DNA from: Propionibacterium acidifaciens DSM 21887 | GTDB taxonomy: Bacteria; Actinomycetota; Actinomycetes; Propionibacteriales; Propionibacteriaceae | Direction: 5' to 3' | DNA length: 64,000 bases | NCBI RefSeq assembly: GCF_000426605.1 | Contig: NZ_AUFR01000012.1 | Span: forward strand, 1 to 64,000 | Part shown: positions 29,077 through 37,133 of the stretch, piece by piece | How the letters are laid out: every line of letters starts with the position of its first letter | Numbering within the stretch: position 1 is the stretch's first letter | Translations under genes and position numbers: made by a program | Notes under the pieces: generated by a model | Told to the model about the DNA's origin: nothing | What the model saw: only the letters and a program-made list of their open reading frames with translations | Database searches by the model: none

Positions 29077-30069
29077 GTGAGGACGCACAGGGTTGGCGCC
29101 TCCGGGCTGGAGGTCAGCGGACTGGGTCTGGGCACCATGACCTGGGGCGGCGACACCGATCTGCACGGCGCCGAGCGGCTCGTCGCCCGCTTCGTCGAGG
29201 CCGGCGGCACGCTCATCGACACGGCCCCGGCGTACGGCGGCGGAGCGGCCGAGAAGATGATCGGCCGCATCACCCGGACCCACGTGCGCCGGGACGAGCT
29301 CGTCATCGCCACGAAGGCGGGCTTCGGCCTGCGCAACGGCCGCCGGACGGTCGACACCTCCCGCAAGGCGATGCTCGACGACCTGACCGGTTCCCTGCGT
29401 CGGCTCCACACCGACCACGTCGACCTGTGGCAGGTGCACGCCTGGGGGCGCGCCCCGTACGAGGAGACGCTGGCCGCCCTCGACACGGCCGTCAGCTCCG
29501 GCATGGCGCGCTACGTCGGCGTCTGCAACTACATCGGCTGGCAGATCGGCACCGCGGCCGCCTGGCAGCGGGCCGTCCCAGGGCGCTCCGGTCTGGTGAG
29601 CGGCCAGGTCGAGTACTCCCTCCTGGCCCGGCGGGCCGAGGTGGAGGTGGTCCCGGCGCTCGCCGCGCACAGCATGGGGCTCTTCGCCTGGTCCCCCATC
29701 GGGCGGGGCGTGCTCACCGGCAAGTACCGACGGGGCGTGCCGCGCGACTCGCGGGGCGCCAGGGAGCACTTCAGCTGGTTCGTCGAGCCCTATCTCGAGT
29801 CGCGCAGCCGCGCCGTCGTCGACGCTGTGACGCGCGCCGCGGACGGGCTGGGGCTCGCCCCGGCGCAGGTCGCGATGCTGTGGGTGCGCGACGCCCCCGG
29901 CGTCACGGCGCCCCTGCTCGGCGCACGCACTGTCCAGCAGCTTGAGCCCTACCTCGACCTCGATGACACGACGCTGCCCGAACCGATCGTCTCCGCGCTC
30001 GACGACGTGACGGGCGGCCCGAACCAGGCGCGGAGCGACCGCAGGACGACCGCCGGGACGACGGACTGA
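29077..30069 (+). CDS. Aldo/keto reductase family oxidoreductase
   Basis: NADPH-dependent (beta/alpha)8-barrel reductase of about 330 residues, substrate unknown. It shows LGLGTMTWGGDT, the catalytic aspartate in IDTAPAYGGG, the lysine in IATKAGFG, HVDLWQVHAW, and the cofactor region SPIGRGVLTGKY. I start it at GTG 29077, eight bases after GGAGG, because the protein then opens with the usual VRTHRVGASGLEVS; ATG 29038 would add 13 residues. A TAGGCT box at 29015-29020 may be its promoter. It diverges from mshC. Confidence 0.88.
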   Translation: MRTHRVGASGLEVSGLGLGTMTWGGDTDLHGAERLVARFVEAGGTLIDTAPAYGGGAAEKMIGRITRTHVRRDELVIATKAGFGLRNGRRTVDTSRKAMLDDLTGSLRRLHTDHVDLWQVHAWGRAPYEETLAALDTAVSSGMARYVGVCNYIGWQIGTAAAWQRAVPGRSGLVSGQVEYSLLARRAEVEVVPALAAHSMGLFAWSPIGRGVLTGKYRRGVPRDSRGAREHFSWFVEPYLESRSRAVVDAVTRAADGLGLAPAQVAMLWVRDAPGVTAPLLGARTVQQLEPYLDLDDTTLPEPIVSALDDVTGGPNQARSDRRTTAGTTD

Positions 30070-30134
30070 ATCCGTGCCGACCCGGGCCGGGGAGCGCCGC
30101 CCGCGCGGGACCCCTCACCGCTCAGGAACGGCCC

Positions 30135-30383
30135 TCACACGAACACGGTGAGGCGGGCGCGGATGATCCTGCGGCGCAGCCAGGCCTCGCGCGAACCGTC
30201 CCGGTAGCGGCGAAGCCTCCACAGCTCCCAGCCCTCGTGCTGCGCCCGTTCGGTGAGGATGCGGCGCGTCTGGGTGCGGGTGAACCAACGGGCGAACCCG
30301 ATCCGCTGCACCTCGTACTCGACGCCACCGAGTGTCTGGCGGGCGAGCCCCGTCGAGGTGATGCGGTCCATCGTGTCGTCCAC
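30135..30383 (-). CDS. DUF5703-like small basic protein
   Basis: An 82-residue protein with YEVQRIGFARWFTRTQTRR and a strongly basic end, WLRRRIIRARLTVFV, matching my memory of the actinobacterial DUF5703 family; function unknown. GTG 30383 is chosen because GGAGG lies four bases before it. The frame stays open upstream to 30548 but that part looks non-coding. Confidence 0.65.
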   Translation of the reverse strand: MDDTMDRITSTGLARQTLGGVEYEVQRIGFARWFTRTQTRRILTERAQHEGWELWRLRRYRDGSREAWLRRRIIRARLTVFV

Positions 30384-30572
30384 GCTGCCTCCTGCCCCGC
30401 TCGCCGGTGCCCCGTTCACGATCGTGTCACCGATGGTATGCGCCCGCCGGTGGCGGGCGGGGACGGCCGGTCGTGACGGCGGCACCCCGTCGACGGCACC
30501 CGTGGAGCACACGATTCGCGTCGAGGCCGCGGGCTCTGCTAAGATCATGTTCGATGCGGGCAGCCGCAGCGA

Positions 30573-30659
30573 GTCCGGGTGGCGGAATTGGTAGACGCGC
30601 TAGCTTGAGGTGCTAGTGGCCGCTTTCAGGCCATGGAGGTTCAAGTCCTCTCTCGGACA
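30573..30659 (+). tRNA. tRNA-Leu (anticodon GAG)
   Basis: An 87-base class II tRNA: acceptor GTCCGGG with CTCGGAC, D-loop AATTGGTAGAC, anticodon stem CTAGC/GCTAG with loop TTGAGGT (GAG), a long variable arm, and T-arm GGTTCAAGTCC. It reads CTC and CTT. CCA is not encoded. Confidence 0.97.
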
Positions 30660-30670
30660 CCCCCTCAGGA

Positions 30671-30697
30671 CCCCACCGTTGCGGCGGGGCCTCTCTT
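30671..30697 (+). terminator. Terminator after tRNA-Leu
   Basis: CCCCACCG and CGGCGGGG pair with one mismatch around TTG, followed by CCTCTCTT. Confidence 0.5.
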
Positions 30698-31220
30698 CGA
30701 CGGGCAACCGATCGGCGACGCCGGTGGTGAGGAAGCTGTGAGCGACTCACAGCTCCACACTGCGAACTGTCCACTCCCTGAGACGGACCCCCAGGAATCT
30801 CACAGGACTTGTTTCTGTACTTCCTCGCATTCGCGACAAATCTTCCTGCATCTAGCTCGCGATACCTTGAGTGACACAGACTTACCCTTACTGAACCCCC
30901 AGACCATGCTCTCCGACTGGCATTCGCCCCGCGGATCGCCTACACTGATTCCTGTGGTTTTCGTAAGAAGATCGCATCCTGAAGCTGTGAGCGGTGCTTG
31001 GCGTTGCGTCACCCACCCCCACGTCCGTCGCGCATGACCCCGGTGGGATCGTGCACCCGGCAGGACACCGAATGCGCCAGGCGTGCACCCCCACCGCCGG
31101 CGCTCCCCCTCGGTGATTCGTCGGGCGCCCCCATCGGGGCCCACCCCCAGCGCGGCGGGCGAGGCGCCACCCTCGTTCGCCGAGCACTGTTCACAGCATG
31201 ACCACGAATCCTCGTAGGTC
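30698..31220. other. Geneless, lower-GC stretch downstream of tRNA-Leu
   Basis: About 520 bases without a credible gene. Between 30720 and 31000 the GC content drops visibly, with short runs such as CTTGTTTCTGTAC and TGTGGTTTTCGTAAG unlike the surrounding DNA. GCTGTGAG and CTCACAGC form a hairpin at 30735-30753, and the 13-mer GAAGCTGTGAGCG occurs at 30732 and again at 30981. It could be a decayed insertion next to a tRNA or an unrecognised small RNA. No integrase or copy of the tRNA 3' end is seen. Confidence 0.45.
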
Positions 31221-31222
31221 GA

Positions 31223-31298
31223 GATCGGCCCGGGCCGCGCAGTCGATGCGCAGGACCCGGGCCGACCGCCGTCCGGGGACTCCGAGGATCGGCCCGGG
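31223..31298. repeat. Three copies of GATCGGCCCGGG-type repeat
   Basis: GATCGGCCCGGG occurs at 31223-31234 and 31287-31298 in direct orientation, and its core is inverted at 31256-31265. The first and inverted copies can form a long hairpin whose loop holds a second small stem (GCGCA/TGCGC). It lies 45-120 bases before the presumed uppP promoter. Confidence 0.5.
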
Positions 31299-31394
31299 AG
31301 GACCGATGTGGTCGCCCGCTCCGACACATGAACGGTCGGGCTAGGCTTTGGAAGGCCCGGCCGTCGAACGGCACCCCGATCCGCGAAAGCAGTC

Positions 31395-32249
31395 ATGAAC
31401 CTTCTCCACGCCATCATCCTCGGCATCGTCGAGGGCATCACGGAGTTCCTGCCCATATCCAGCACCGGTCATCTGCGCATCGTCGAGAAGTTGCTCGGCT
31501 ACGACATCCAGGGCGTCGGGATCACCGCCTTCACCGCCATCATCCAAGTGGGCGCCATCCTCGCGGCGATCATCTACTTCTGGAAGGACATCGTCCGGAT
31601 CATCGCCGCGTGGTGCCGCGGCCTCGCCCACAAGGACGAGCGCAGCGATCCCGACTACACGCTCGGCTGGGGCATCATCATCGGTTCCATCCCCGTCGCG
31701 GTCGTCGGCCTCGTGTTCAAGGACCTCATCGAAGGCGCGCTGAGTTCGCTGTGGATCATCGTGGCGGCCCTGCTGGGCTGGAGCATCGCCATGGCCGTGG
31801 CCGATCGGCGCCGGAACCTGACGCGCGAGATGGGCGACGTCAGCATCAAGGACGCCCTCGTCATCGGCCTGTTCCAGGCCCTCGCCCCACTGTTCCCCGG
31901 CATCTCCCGCTCGGGCGCGACGATCTCCGCGGGACTCTTCCGGGGCTACACGCGCGAGACCGCCACGCGGCTGTCGTTCTACATGGGCATCCCGGCGCTC
32001 GTGGCCGCTGGCATCTACGAGGCCGTCACCGCGGCGTCCGACATCACGGCCGCGCCGAGCGGCGGCGTCGCGATCGGCTGGCTGCCCACCATCGTCGCGA
32101 CGCTCGTCTCGCTCGTCGTGGCCTACTTCTCGATCGCCTGGCTGCTGAAGTTCGTCTCGAGCAACAAGTTCACCGGCTTCATCGTCTACCGCGTCGTCCT
32201 CGCCGCGGTGATCATCGTCCTGCTCATGCTCGACGCGGTCACCGCCTGA
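31395..32249 (+). CDS. uppP: Undecaprenyl-diphosphatase
   Basis: Membrane enzyme that recycles the lipid carrier for peptidoglycan by dephosphorylating undecaprenyl diphosphate, and can give bacitracin resistance. The 284-residue, eight-helix protein has the acidic signature IVEGITEFLPISSTGHLRI (residues 10-28) and the phosphate-binding GISRSGATIS near residue 174. The ATG is conserved; GAAAG is its weak ribosome-binding site. A TAGGCT box at 31342-31347 would give a leader of about 45 bases. Confidence 0.96.
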   Translation: MNLLHAIILGIVEGITEFLPISSTGHLRIVEKLLGYDIQGVGITAFTAIIQVGAILAAIIYFWKDIVRIIAAWCRGLAHKDERSDPDYTLGWGIIIGSIPVAVVGLVFKDLIEGALSSLWIIVAALLGWSIAMAVADRRRNLTREMGDVSIKDALVIGLFQALAPLFPGISRSGATISAGLFRGYTRETATRLSFYMGIPALVAAGIYEAVTAASDITAAPSGGVAIGWLPTIVATLVSLVVAYFSIAWLLKFVSSNKFTGFIVYRVVLAAVIIVLLMLDAVTA

Positions 32250-32299
32250 GCCCGGCGCGCACCCGTGTCTCCGGCCCGACGGCGTCTCGCCGGGGCCTC

Positions 32300-32677
32300 T
32301 CAGCCCTCGACGAGACGCTCGACGACCGCCAGGACGGCCTGCTCGGCGTCCATGTCGGACGGCACACCGGTCACGACGGCGAGCCCGAGCTTGTCGAGCG
32401 TGTTGACCATGGGCGGGCCCATGTGACCGGCGGCAGCGACGTCGACGCCGTTCTCACGCATGAAGCGCACGATCCGGGCGTGGTGCTGGCCGTGCCCGCC
32501 CTGGTCGTGGAGGACGTCCCAGTCGGTCTCCGCGACACGCCAGTCGGCGATCCTGCCGTCCTCGACGGCGGCGACGGCCATCCGCGGGGCCCGGCCGAGA
32601 CCGCAGGGCGCGCCGTCGACGGTCAGGGCCAGCGCGACGACGCGGCGCCCGGCAGTGGTGCTCGTGTTCTCGGTCAT
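32300..32677 (-). CDS. NifX/NifB-C-terminal family protein (dinitrogenase FeMo-cofactor domain)
   Basis: A 125-residue single-domain protein of the NifX/NafY/YiiB-like family (Pfam PF02579 type). It shows the small beta strands with VALALTVDG, a central TDWDVLHDQGGHGQHHARIVRFM histidine-rich stretch in pieces, and the C-terminal GHMGPPMVNTLDKLG loop. No nitrogenase genes are present. Its ATG is one base past the trpB2-like stop region, with TAGGTT seven bases upstream. Relatives often bind metal clusters; a role here is unknown. Confidence 0.8.
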   Translation of the reverse strand: MTENTSTTAGRRVVALALTVDGAPCGLGRAPRMAVAAVEDGRIADWRVAETDWDVLHDQGGHGQHHARIVRFMRENGVDVAAAGHMGPPMVNTLDKLGLAVVTGVPSDMDAEQAVLAVVERLVEG

Positions 32678-32680
32678 GTC

Positions 32681-34009
32681 TCAGAACCTACCGTCATAGG
32701 CCGCCAGGTCCAGCACCCCGTTGCCCGAGACGCCGATGACGATGACCTCGCCGTCCCCGACCCCGGCGCTGGTGGCGTGGTCGAGGGCGCCGGCGATGGC
32801 GTGCGTGGACTCCGGGGCCGGGACGATGCCCTCAGTGCGGGCGAAGAGGACGCCCGCCTCGAAGGAGCGGTCCTGCTCGACGGCGATCGGCTCGATGAGT
32901 CCGAGGTGGACGGCATGGCTGACCATCGGGCTCATGCCGTGGTAGCGCAGACCGCCCGCGTGGATGGCCGGGGGCACGAAGTCGGTGCCGAGCGTGTACA
33001 TCTTGAGCTTGGGAGTCATGCCGGCGACATCGCCGAAGTCGTAGCGGTACTCGCCCCTGGTCATCGACGGGCAGGCCGCGGGCTCGACGGCGACGAACCG
33101 GGTGGTCGAGCCCTCGCGCAGGTTCCGGCCGAGCAGCGGAAAGATGATGCCCGCCGCGTTCGAACCGCCGCCGGCGCAGGCGAAGACGACATCGGCCTGC
33201 TCCTCCCCCGCCTCGGCGAGCTGGTCGAGCAGTTCGAGCCCGATGACGCTCTGATGGATCATGACGTGGTTGAGCACGCTGCCCAGCGCGTAGTGGGTGC
33301 CGGGGTCCTTCGCCGCGACCTCGACGGCCTCCGAGATGGCCATGCCGAGTGAGCCGGTGGTGTCGGGGAAGCGCTCGCGCATCCGGCGCCCGGATTCGGT
33401 CAGCTCGGACGGCGAGGCGTGGCACTGCGAGCCGTAGACGCCCATCTGCAGGCGCCGGTAGGGCTTCTGCTCGTAGGAGGAGCGGACCTGCCAGACCTCG
33501 CAGCTCATGCCGAACAGGGCGCAGGCGAAGGCGAGCGAGGCGCCCCACTGGCCGGCCCCGGTCTCGGTGGTCAGTCTCCTGATGCCTTCGACCAGGTTGA
33601 AGTAGGCCTGCGGCACCGAGCTGTTGGGCTTGTGGGAGCCGCAGGGGCTGACGCCCTCGTACTTGTAGTAGATCCGGGCCCGGGTGCCCAGGGCCCGCTC
33701 CAGCCGGACCGCGCGTCGCAGCGGGCTGGGACGCCACAGGGAGTAGACCTCCCGGACGGGCCGCGGGATCTCGAGACGGCGCTCGGTGCTGAGCTCCTGG
33801 GCGATGAGGGCCTTCGCGAACAGGGGTTCGAGATCGGCCGGACGGATCGGCTCGTCGGTGGCCGGGTCGAGCGGCGGCGGCGCGGGCTCGGGGAGGTCGG
33901 CGTTCAGGTTGTACCAGTGCGTGGGCACCCGTGAGGGCACCTCGATGCCGAGCTCGAGGCCGGGGCCGCCGGGGCGGGCCCCGGCCTCCTGCCGGGTGGT
34001 CTGGTTCAC
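32681..34009 (-). CDS. TrpB2-type tryptophan synthase beta-like protein
   Basis: PLP enzyme of the fold II family, 442 residues. YYKYEGVSPCGSHKPNSS holds the PLP lysine, and CAGGGSNAAGI is the phosphate-binding loop; both are of TrpB2 rather than TrpB1 type, and the protein has the longer N-terminus typical of TrpB2. No trpA or other trp genes are near. TrpB2 may salvage indole or use O-phosphoserine. GTG 34009 follows GGAAGGAG by seven bases. The NifX-like gene follows directly, suggesting a two-gene unit. Confidence 0.88.
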   Translation of the reverse strand: MNQTTRQEAGARPGGPGLELGIEVPSRVPTHWYNLNADLPEPAPPPLDPATDEPIRPADLEPLFAKALIAQELSTERRLEIPRPVREVYSLWRPSPLRRAVRLERALGTRARIYYKYEGVSPCGSHKPNSSVPQAYFNLVEGIRRLTTETGAGQWGASLAFACALFGMSCEVWQVRSSYEQKPYRRLQMGVYGSQCHASPSELTESGRRMRERFPDTTGSLGMAISEAVEVAAKDPGTHYALGSVLNHVMIHQSVIGLELLDQLAEAGEEQADVVFACAGGGSNAAGIIFPLLGRNLREGSTTRFVAVEPAACPSMTRGEYRYDFGDVAGMTPKLKMYTLGTDFVPPAIHAGGLRYHGMSPMVSHAVHLGLIEPIAVEQDRSFEAGVLFARTEGIVPAPESTHAIAGALDHATSAGVGDGEVIVIGVSGNGVLDLAAYDGRF

Positions 34010-34126
34010 CGTGATGCTCCTTCCGGTCCCCGGACTCGTCGCTGGGCACGGGCACGTCGTCGTCCTGGCGCGCTGGGCGCGCACCGCCATCTTCGGATGC
34101 GCGCCGGAGTGCGCCGCCGGCAGCTC

Positions 34127-34132
34127 ATCCTA
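34127..34132 (-). promoter_or_regulatory. Possible trpB2 -10 box
   Basis: TAGGAT on the minus strand about 120 bases upstream of the GTG. No -35 is evident. Confidence 0.3.
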
Positions 34133-34238
34133 ACCGGCGGGCGCTCCGCCGCCCACCCCGCCTGTCCGACGCGCCCGGGCCCCGCACGGGGACATCGGAG
34201 TCACAACGGCCCGTTCGCGCTGCTCGCGTCCCGCGGAA

Positions 34239-34390
34239 CCCGGGGCCCGGACCCGCAGAGGGACGCTGCGCGTCGCGGTCGCGGCCCTTGCCCCCGCGCT
34301 GCGGGCCCCGGGGCCCGCAGGGGGAACGGCTTCAACAGGAACGGCTCGAAGCCGGCTATCGAGCCGGGTCCCGGGCCCGCAGGAGGACGC
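34239..34390. repeat. Three-copy repeat with 62-bp period, in a geneless gap
   Basis: CCCGCAG occurs at 34252, 34314 and 34376, exactly 62 bases apart. Each copy is preceded by a CCGGGnCCCGGG-like block and followed by a G/A-rich GGnACG block. The middle copy is part of a perfect 22-bp palindrome (34299-34320). The sequence between copies is not conserved. The whole gap 34010-34446 between trpB2 and dprA holds no gene that I can support. Confidence 0.5.
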
Positions 34391-34446
34391 TCCCGGGGAA
34401 CGGGGGCGACTGCCGGGACGGCCGAGAGTCGGCCACGGACCGTCGC

Positions 34447-35589
34447 TCAACGGGGCCTACGGAGCCGCCAGCGCCCCGACTCGTCCTGCTCGACCAGGCC
34501 GAGCAGCTCCAGTTCGACGAGGGCGCCGTCGCAGGCGGCGCTGGTGCAGCGGGCTCGGGAGGCCAGCTGGTCAACGGTGAGGCTCCCCCGCCCGGGCAGG
34601 GCCTCGCGGACGGCGAGCAGCCGCGGGTCGAGCCCGTCGAGGGGTCTGGTCGGTGTCATCCACGGCCCCTCGAGCTGCTCGCCGGGCGCGCAGAGCAGGG
34701 CCCGCACATCGGCCGGCCCCGCGACGAGCTCGGCCTCGTGGTCGCGGATGAGCCGGTGCGGTGTCTCACTCATGCCCGACGTGACGGGCCCGGGGACGGC
34801 CATGACGATCCGGCCCAGCGCACCCGCCCAGTGCGCCGTGTTGACCGCGCCGGAGCGCATCGCGGCCTCGACGACGAGCACCCCCGCGGAGAGGGCGGCG
34901 ATGAGCCTGTTCCGGGCGAGGAAGCCGGGCCGGGTGGGGCGCATGCCCGGCGGCAGCTCGGAGACGACCGCCCATTCGTCGAGGATCTGCTCGAAGACCC
35001 GGGTGTTGCCCTTCGGGTACCACTCGTCGAGGCCGCCGGCCATGACGGCGACGGTCGGGGCCCCGGCGGCGAGGGCCCCCCTGTGGGCCGCGATGTCGAT
35101 GCCGTAGGCGCCCCCGCTGATGACGGGGAACTGGCCCGCCAGGCGCGAGGCCAGGTCGGTGGCCAGCGCCTGACCGTAGCGCGTGCAGGCCCGGGCCCCG
35201 ACGATCGCCAGCGCCCCGTACCCCGGTCGCAGGATCTCGTCGAGCCGCCGGCGGCCCGCGACCCACAGGGCCAGTGGCGCCCCGCACATGCCGCCGACCG
35301 GTTCGATGCGGTCGAGCTCGGCCAGCGGGGCAGGCCACTCGTCGTCGCCGGGGACGACCAGACGCGCGCCGAGAGCCTCCGCGCGCGCGATGAGGGCGTC
35401 GAGGTCGAGACAGCGCGCCCGCCGCGACCATGCCGCGGTGCCGCTCGAAGCGAGGAGCGCCTCGACGACGTCCGGCGCCCCCTGCTCGGCGACGAACCGG
35501 GACAGATCGGGCCTGCCCGGCTCGCAGATGAAGGTGAGCGCCGCCCGGGCGCGGCGTTCGGGGGTCCAGGCCGTTCCCGTCGTGCTCAT
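34447..35589 (-). CDS. dprA: DNA-processing protein DprA (Smf)
   Basis: Binds incoming single-stranded DNA and loads RecA during transformation. The 380-residue protein has the Rossmann-like core with AIVGARACTRYG, ISGGAYGIDIAAHRGAL, GGLDEWYPKGN and FLARNRLIAALS, then a C-terminal winged-helix domain (residues about 320-380). ATG 35589 overlaps the comM stop (ATGA). It closes the yraN-comM-dprA run. Confidence 0.95.
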   Translation of the reverse strand: MSTTGTAWTPERRARAALTFICEPGRPDLSRFVAEQGAPDVVEALLASSGTAAWSRRARCLDLDALIARAEALGARLVVPGDDEWPAPLAELDRIEPVGGMCGAPLALWVAGRRRLDEILRPGYGALAIVGARACTRYGQALATDLASRLAGQFPVISGGAYGIDIAAHRGALAAGAPTVAVMAGGLDEWYPKGNTRVFEQILDEWAVVSELPPGMRPTRPGFLARNRLIAALSAGVLVVEAAMRSGAVNTAHWAGALGRIVMAVPGPVTSGMSETPHRLIRDHEAELVAGPADVRALLCAPGEQLEGPWMTPTRPLDGLDPRLLAVREALPGRGSLTVDQLASRARCTSAACDGALVELELLGLVEQDESGRWRLRRPR

Positions 35590-37133
35590 GCCGCCGCCCC
35601 CGTCCAGAGCTCGCCCCGCCGCAGCCCCACGGCCGCGGCGAGGTCGGCCCGCGTGACCTCGTCGTGACCGGCGAGGTCGGCGACGGTCCACGCGACGCGC
35701 AGGATCTTGTCGATGCCCCGGGCCGAGACGAGACCCCGAGCCAGCGCATGGTCGATGAGCTCGACGCCCTGGACCGGCGGCAGCCCGCGGCGCAGGTGGG
35801 AGCCGGGGACGTGGGCGTTGAGCGTCCACGGCGTCCCGGACAGGCGCGCTCGCTGGCGTTGCCGGGCCTCGATGACGCGGCCTCCGACCGACGCGGAGTC
35901 CTCGCCCCGCTGCGCATCGGGACCGGCGGTGAGCCCGGCGGTCCCCTCGCCCGTGACCCGGACGTGGATGTCGATGCGGTCGAGCACCGGGCCGCTGATC
36001 CGCTGGGCGTACCGGCGCACCGCCATGGGAGTGCATCGGCACTGCACCCCCGGGACGCCGTGGTTCCCGCAGGGGCACGGGTTGGCGGCCAGGACGAGCT
36101 GGAAGCGCGCCGGATAGGTGACCGACGCCGCCGAGCGCGCGATGGTGATGCGACCGGACTCCAGCGGGGTGCGCAGGGCGTCGAGCACCCGGGGGGAGAA
36201 CTCCGGCGCCTCGTCGAGGAGGAGCACCCCGCGGTGGGCCAGCGAGACGGCCCCGGGCCGTGCGACGCGGGCGCCGCCGCCGACCATCGCCGCGACGGTC
36301 GCGTTGTGGTGCGGATCGGCGAACGGGGCGCGCCGGATGAGGCCGCCGCCGAGGTCCTCGCCGGCCAGCGAGTGCACGGCCGAGACCTCGAGAGCCTGCT
36401 CGTCGTCGAGAAGGGGCAGGAGCCCCGGCAGACGCTGGGCGAGCATCGTCTTGCCGGTGCCGGGCGGCCCGTGGAAGAAGATGTGGTGGCCGCCGGCCGC
36501 GGCGACCTCGAGGGCCCAGCGGGCCTGCTCCTGACCGAGGACGTCGGCCAGGTCGGGCACAGCCAGGGGCGCCGGCACGGATCGGGGCCCCGCCCCGGTG
36601 AGCACCGGCCGACCGTGGAGCACTTCGACGAGATCGGCGAGGTCGCGCACACCCCACACGGTGAGCCCCGTGACGAGCTGCGCCTCACCGGTCTGACCGG
36701 CGGGCACGACGGCGCGCCCGAGGCCGGCCGCCCGCGCCGCGAGGAGGGCCGGCAGGATGCCCCGCACGGGTCTGACCCTGCCGTCGAGCCCCAGCTCGCC
36801 GAGCAGCACCGAGGACGAGGCGATGCCTCGCGGGACCAGCTCGGAGCACGCGAGGACGGCGGCGACGATCGCCAGGTCGTAGTGGCTGCCCGCCTTGGGC
36901 AGGCTGGCCGGGGTGAGGTTGATCGTGAGGAGCCTGTCGGGCCAGGCCAGGCCGGCTCCCGCAACGGCGGCGCGGCACCGGTCGCGGGCCTCGTACAGGG
37001 CGGCGTCGGGCAGCCCCACCAGGACGGTGCGGGGCAGACCCGGGCCGAGTGCGGCCTCGACCTCGACCGGGGTGCCCTGCACGCCGATGAGCGCGACCGA
37101 CCACGCCGACGCCGTGCTCGGCGCGGCGCTCAT
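35586..37133 (-). CDS. comM: ComM/YifB family Mg-chelatase-like AAA+ ATPase
   Basis: Hexameric helicase that promotes branch migration during natural transformation in Gram-negatives. The 515-residue protein has an N-terminal Lon-like domain (VGLPDAALYEARDRCRAAV, LTPASLPKAGSHYDLAI), Walker A GPPGTGKT, Walker B LLLDEAPEFSP, and the C-terminal Mg-chelatase domain with YAQRISGPVLDRIDI. A cysteine pair motif CPCGNHGVPGVQCRC may bind zinc. ATG 37133 overlaps the yraN stop (ATGA). Confidence 0.95.
   Translation of the reverse strand: MSAAPSTASAWSVALIGVQGTPVEVEAALGPGLPRTVLVGLPDAALYEARDRCRAAVAGAGLAWPDRLLTINLTPASLPKAGSHYDLAIVAAVLACSELVPRGIASSSVLLGELGLDGRVRPVRGILPALLAARAAGLGRAVVPAGQTGEAQLVTGLTVWGVRDLADLVEVLHGRPVLTGAGPRSVPAPLAVPDLADVLGQEQARWALEVAAAGGHHIFFHGPPGTGKTMLAQRLPGLLPLLDDEQALEVSAVHSLAGEDLGGGLIRRAPFADPHHNATVAAMVGGGARVARPGAVSLAHRGVLLLDEAPEFSPRVLDALRTPLESGRITIARSAASVTYPARFQLVLAANPCPCGNHGVPGVQCRCTPMAVRRYAQRISGPVLDRIDIHVRVTGEGTAGLTAGPDAQRGEDSASVGGRVIEARQRQRARLSGTPWTLNAHVPGSHLRRGLPPVQGVELIDHALARGLVSARGIDKILRVAWTVADLAGHDEVTRADLAAAVGLRRGELWTGAAA

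Noticed and set aside
27504-29945. 813-residue plus-strand frame over mshC
   Set aside because: Antisense to mshC and out of frame with the aldo/keto reductase; no homology recognised.
30573-30659. Attachment site of an integrated element at tRNA-Leu
   Set aside because: No integrase gene and no second copy of the tRNA 3' end were seen in the window.
30800-31465. 221-residue minus-strand frame after tRNA-Leu
   Set aside because: Lies in a lower-GC gap, runs into uppP, and has no start signal or motif.
32300-32677. Nitrogenase-related gene cluster
   Set aside because: Only the NifX/NifB-like domain is present; no nif structural or cofactor genes nearby.
34239-34390. CRISPR array
   Set aside because: Only three copies, short degenerate core and no cas genes; better described as a periodic repeat.
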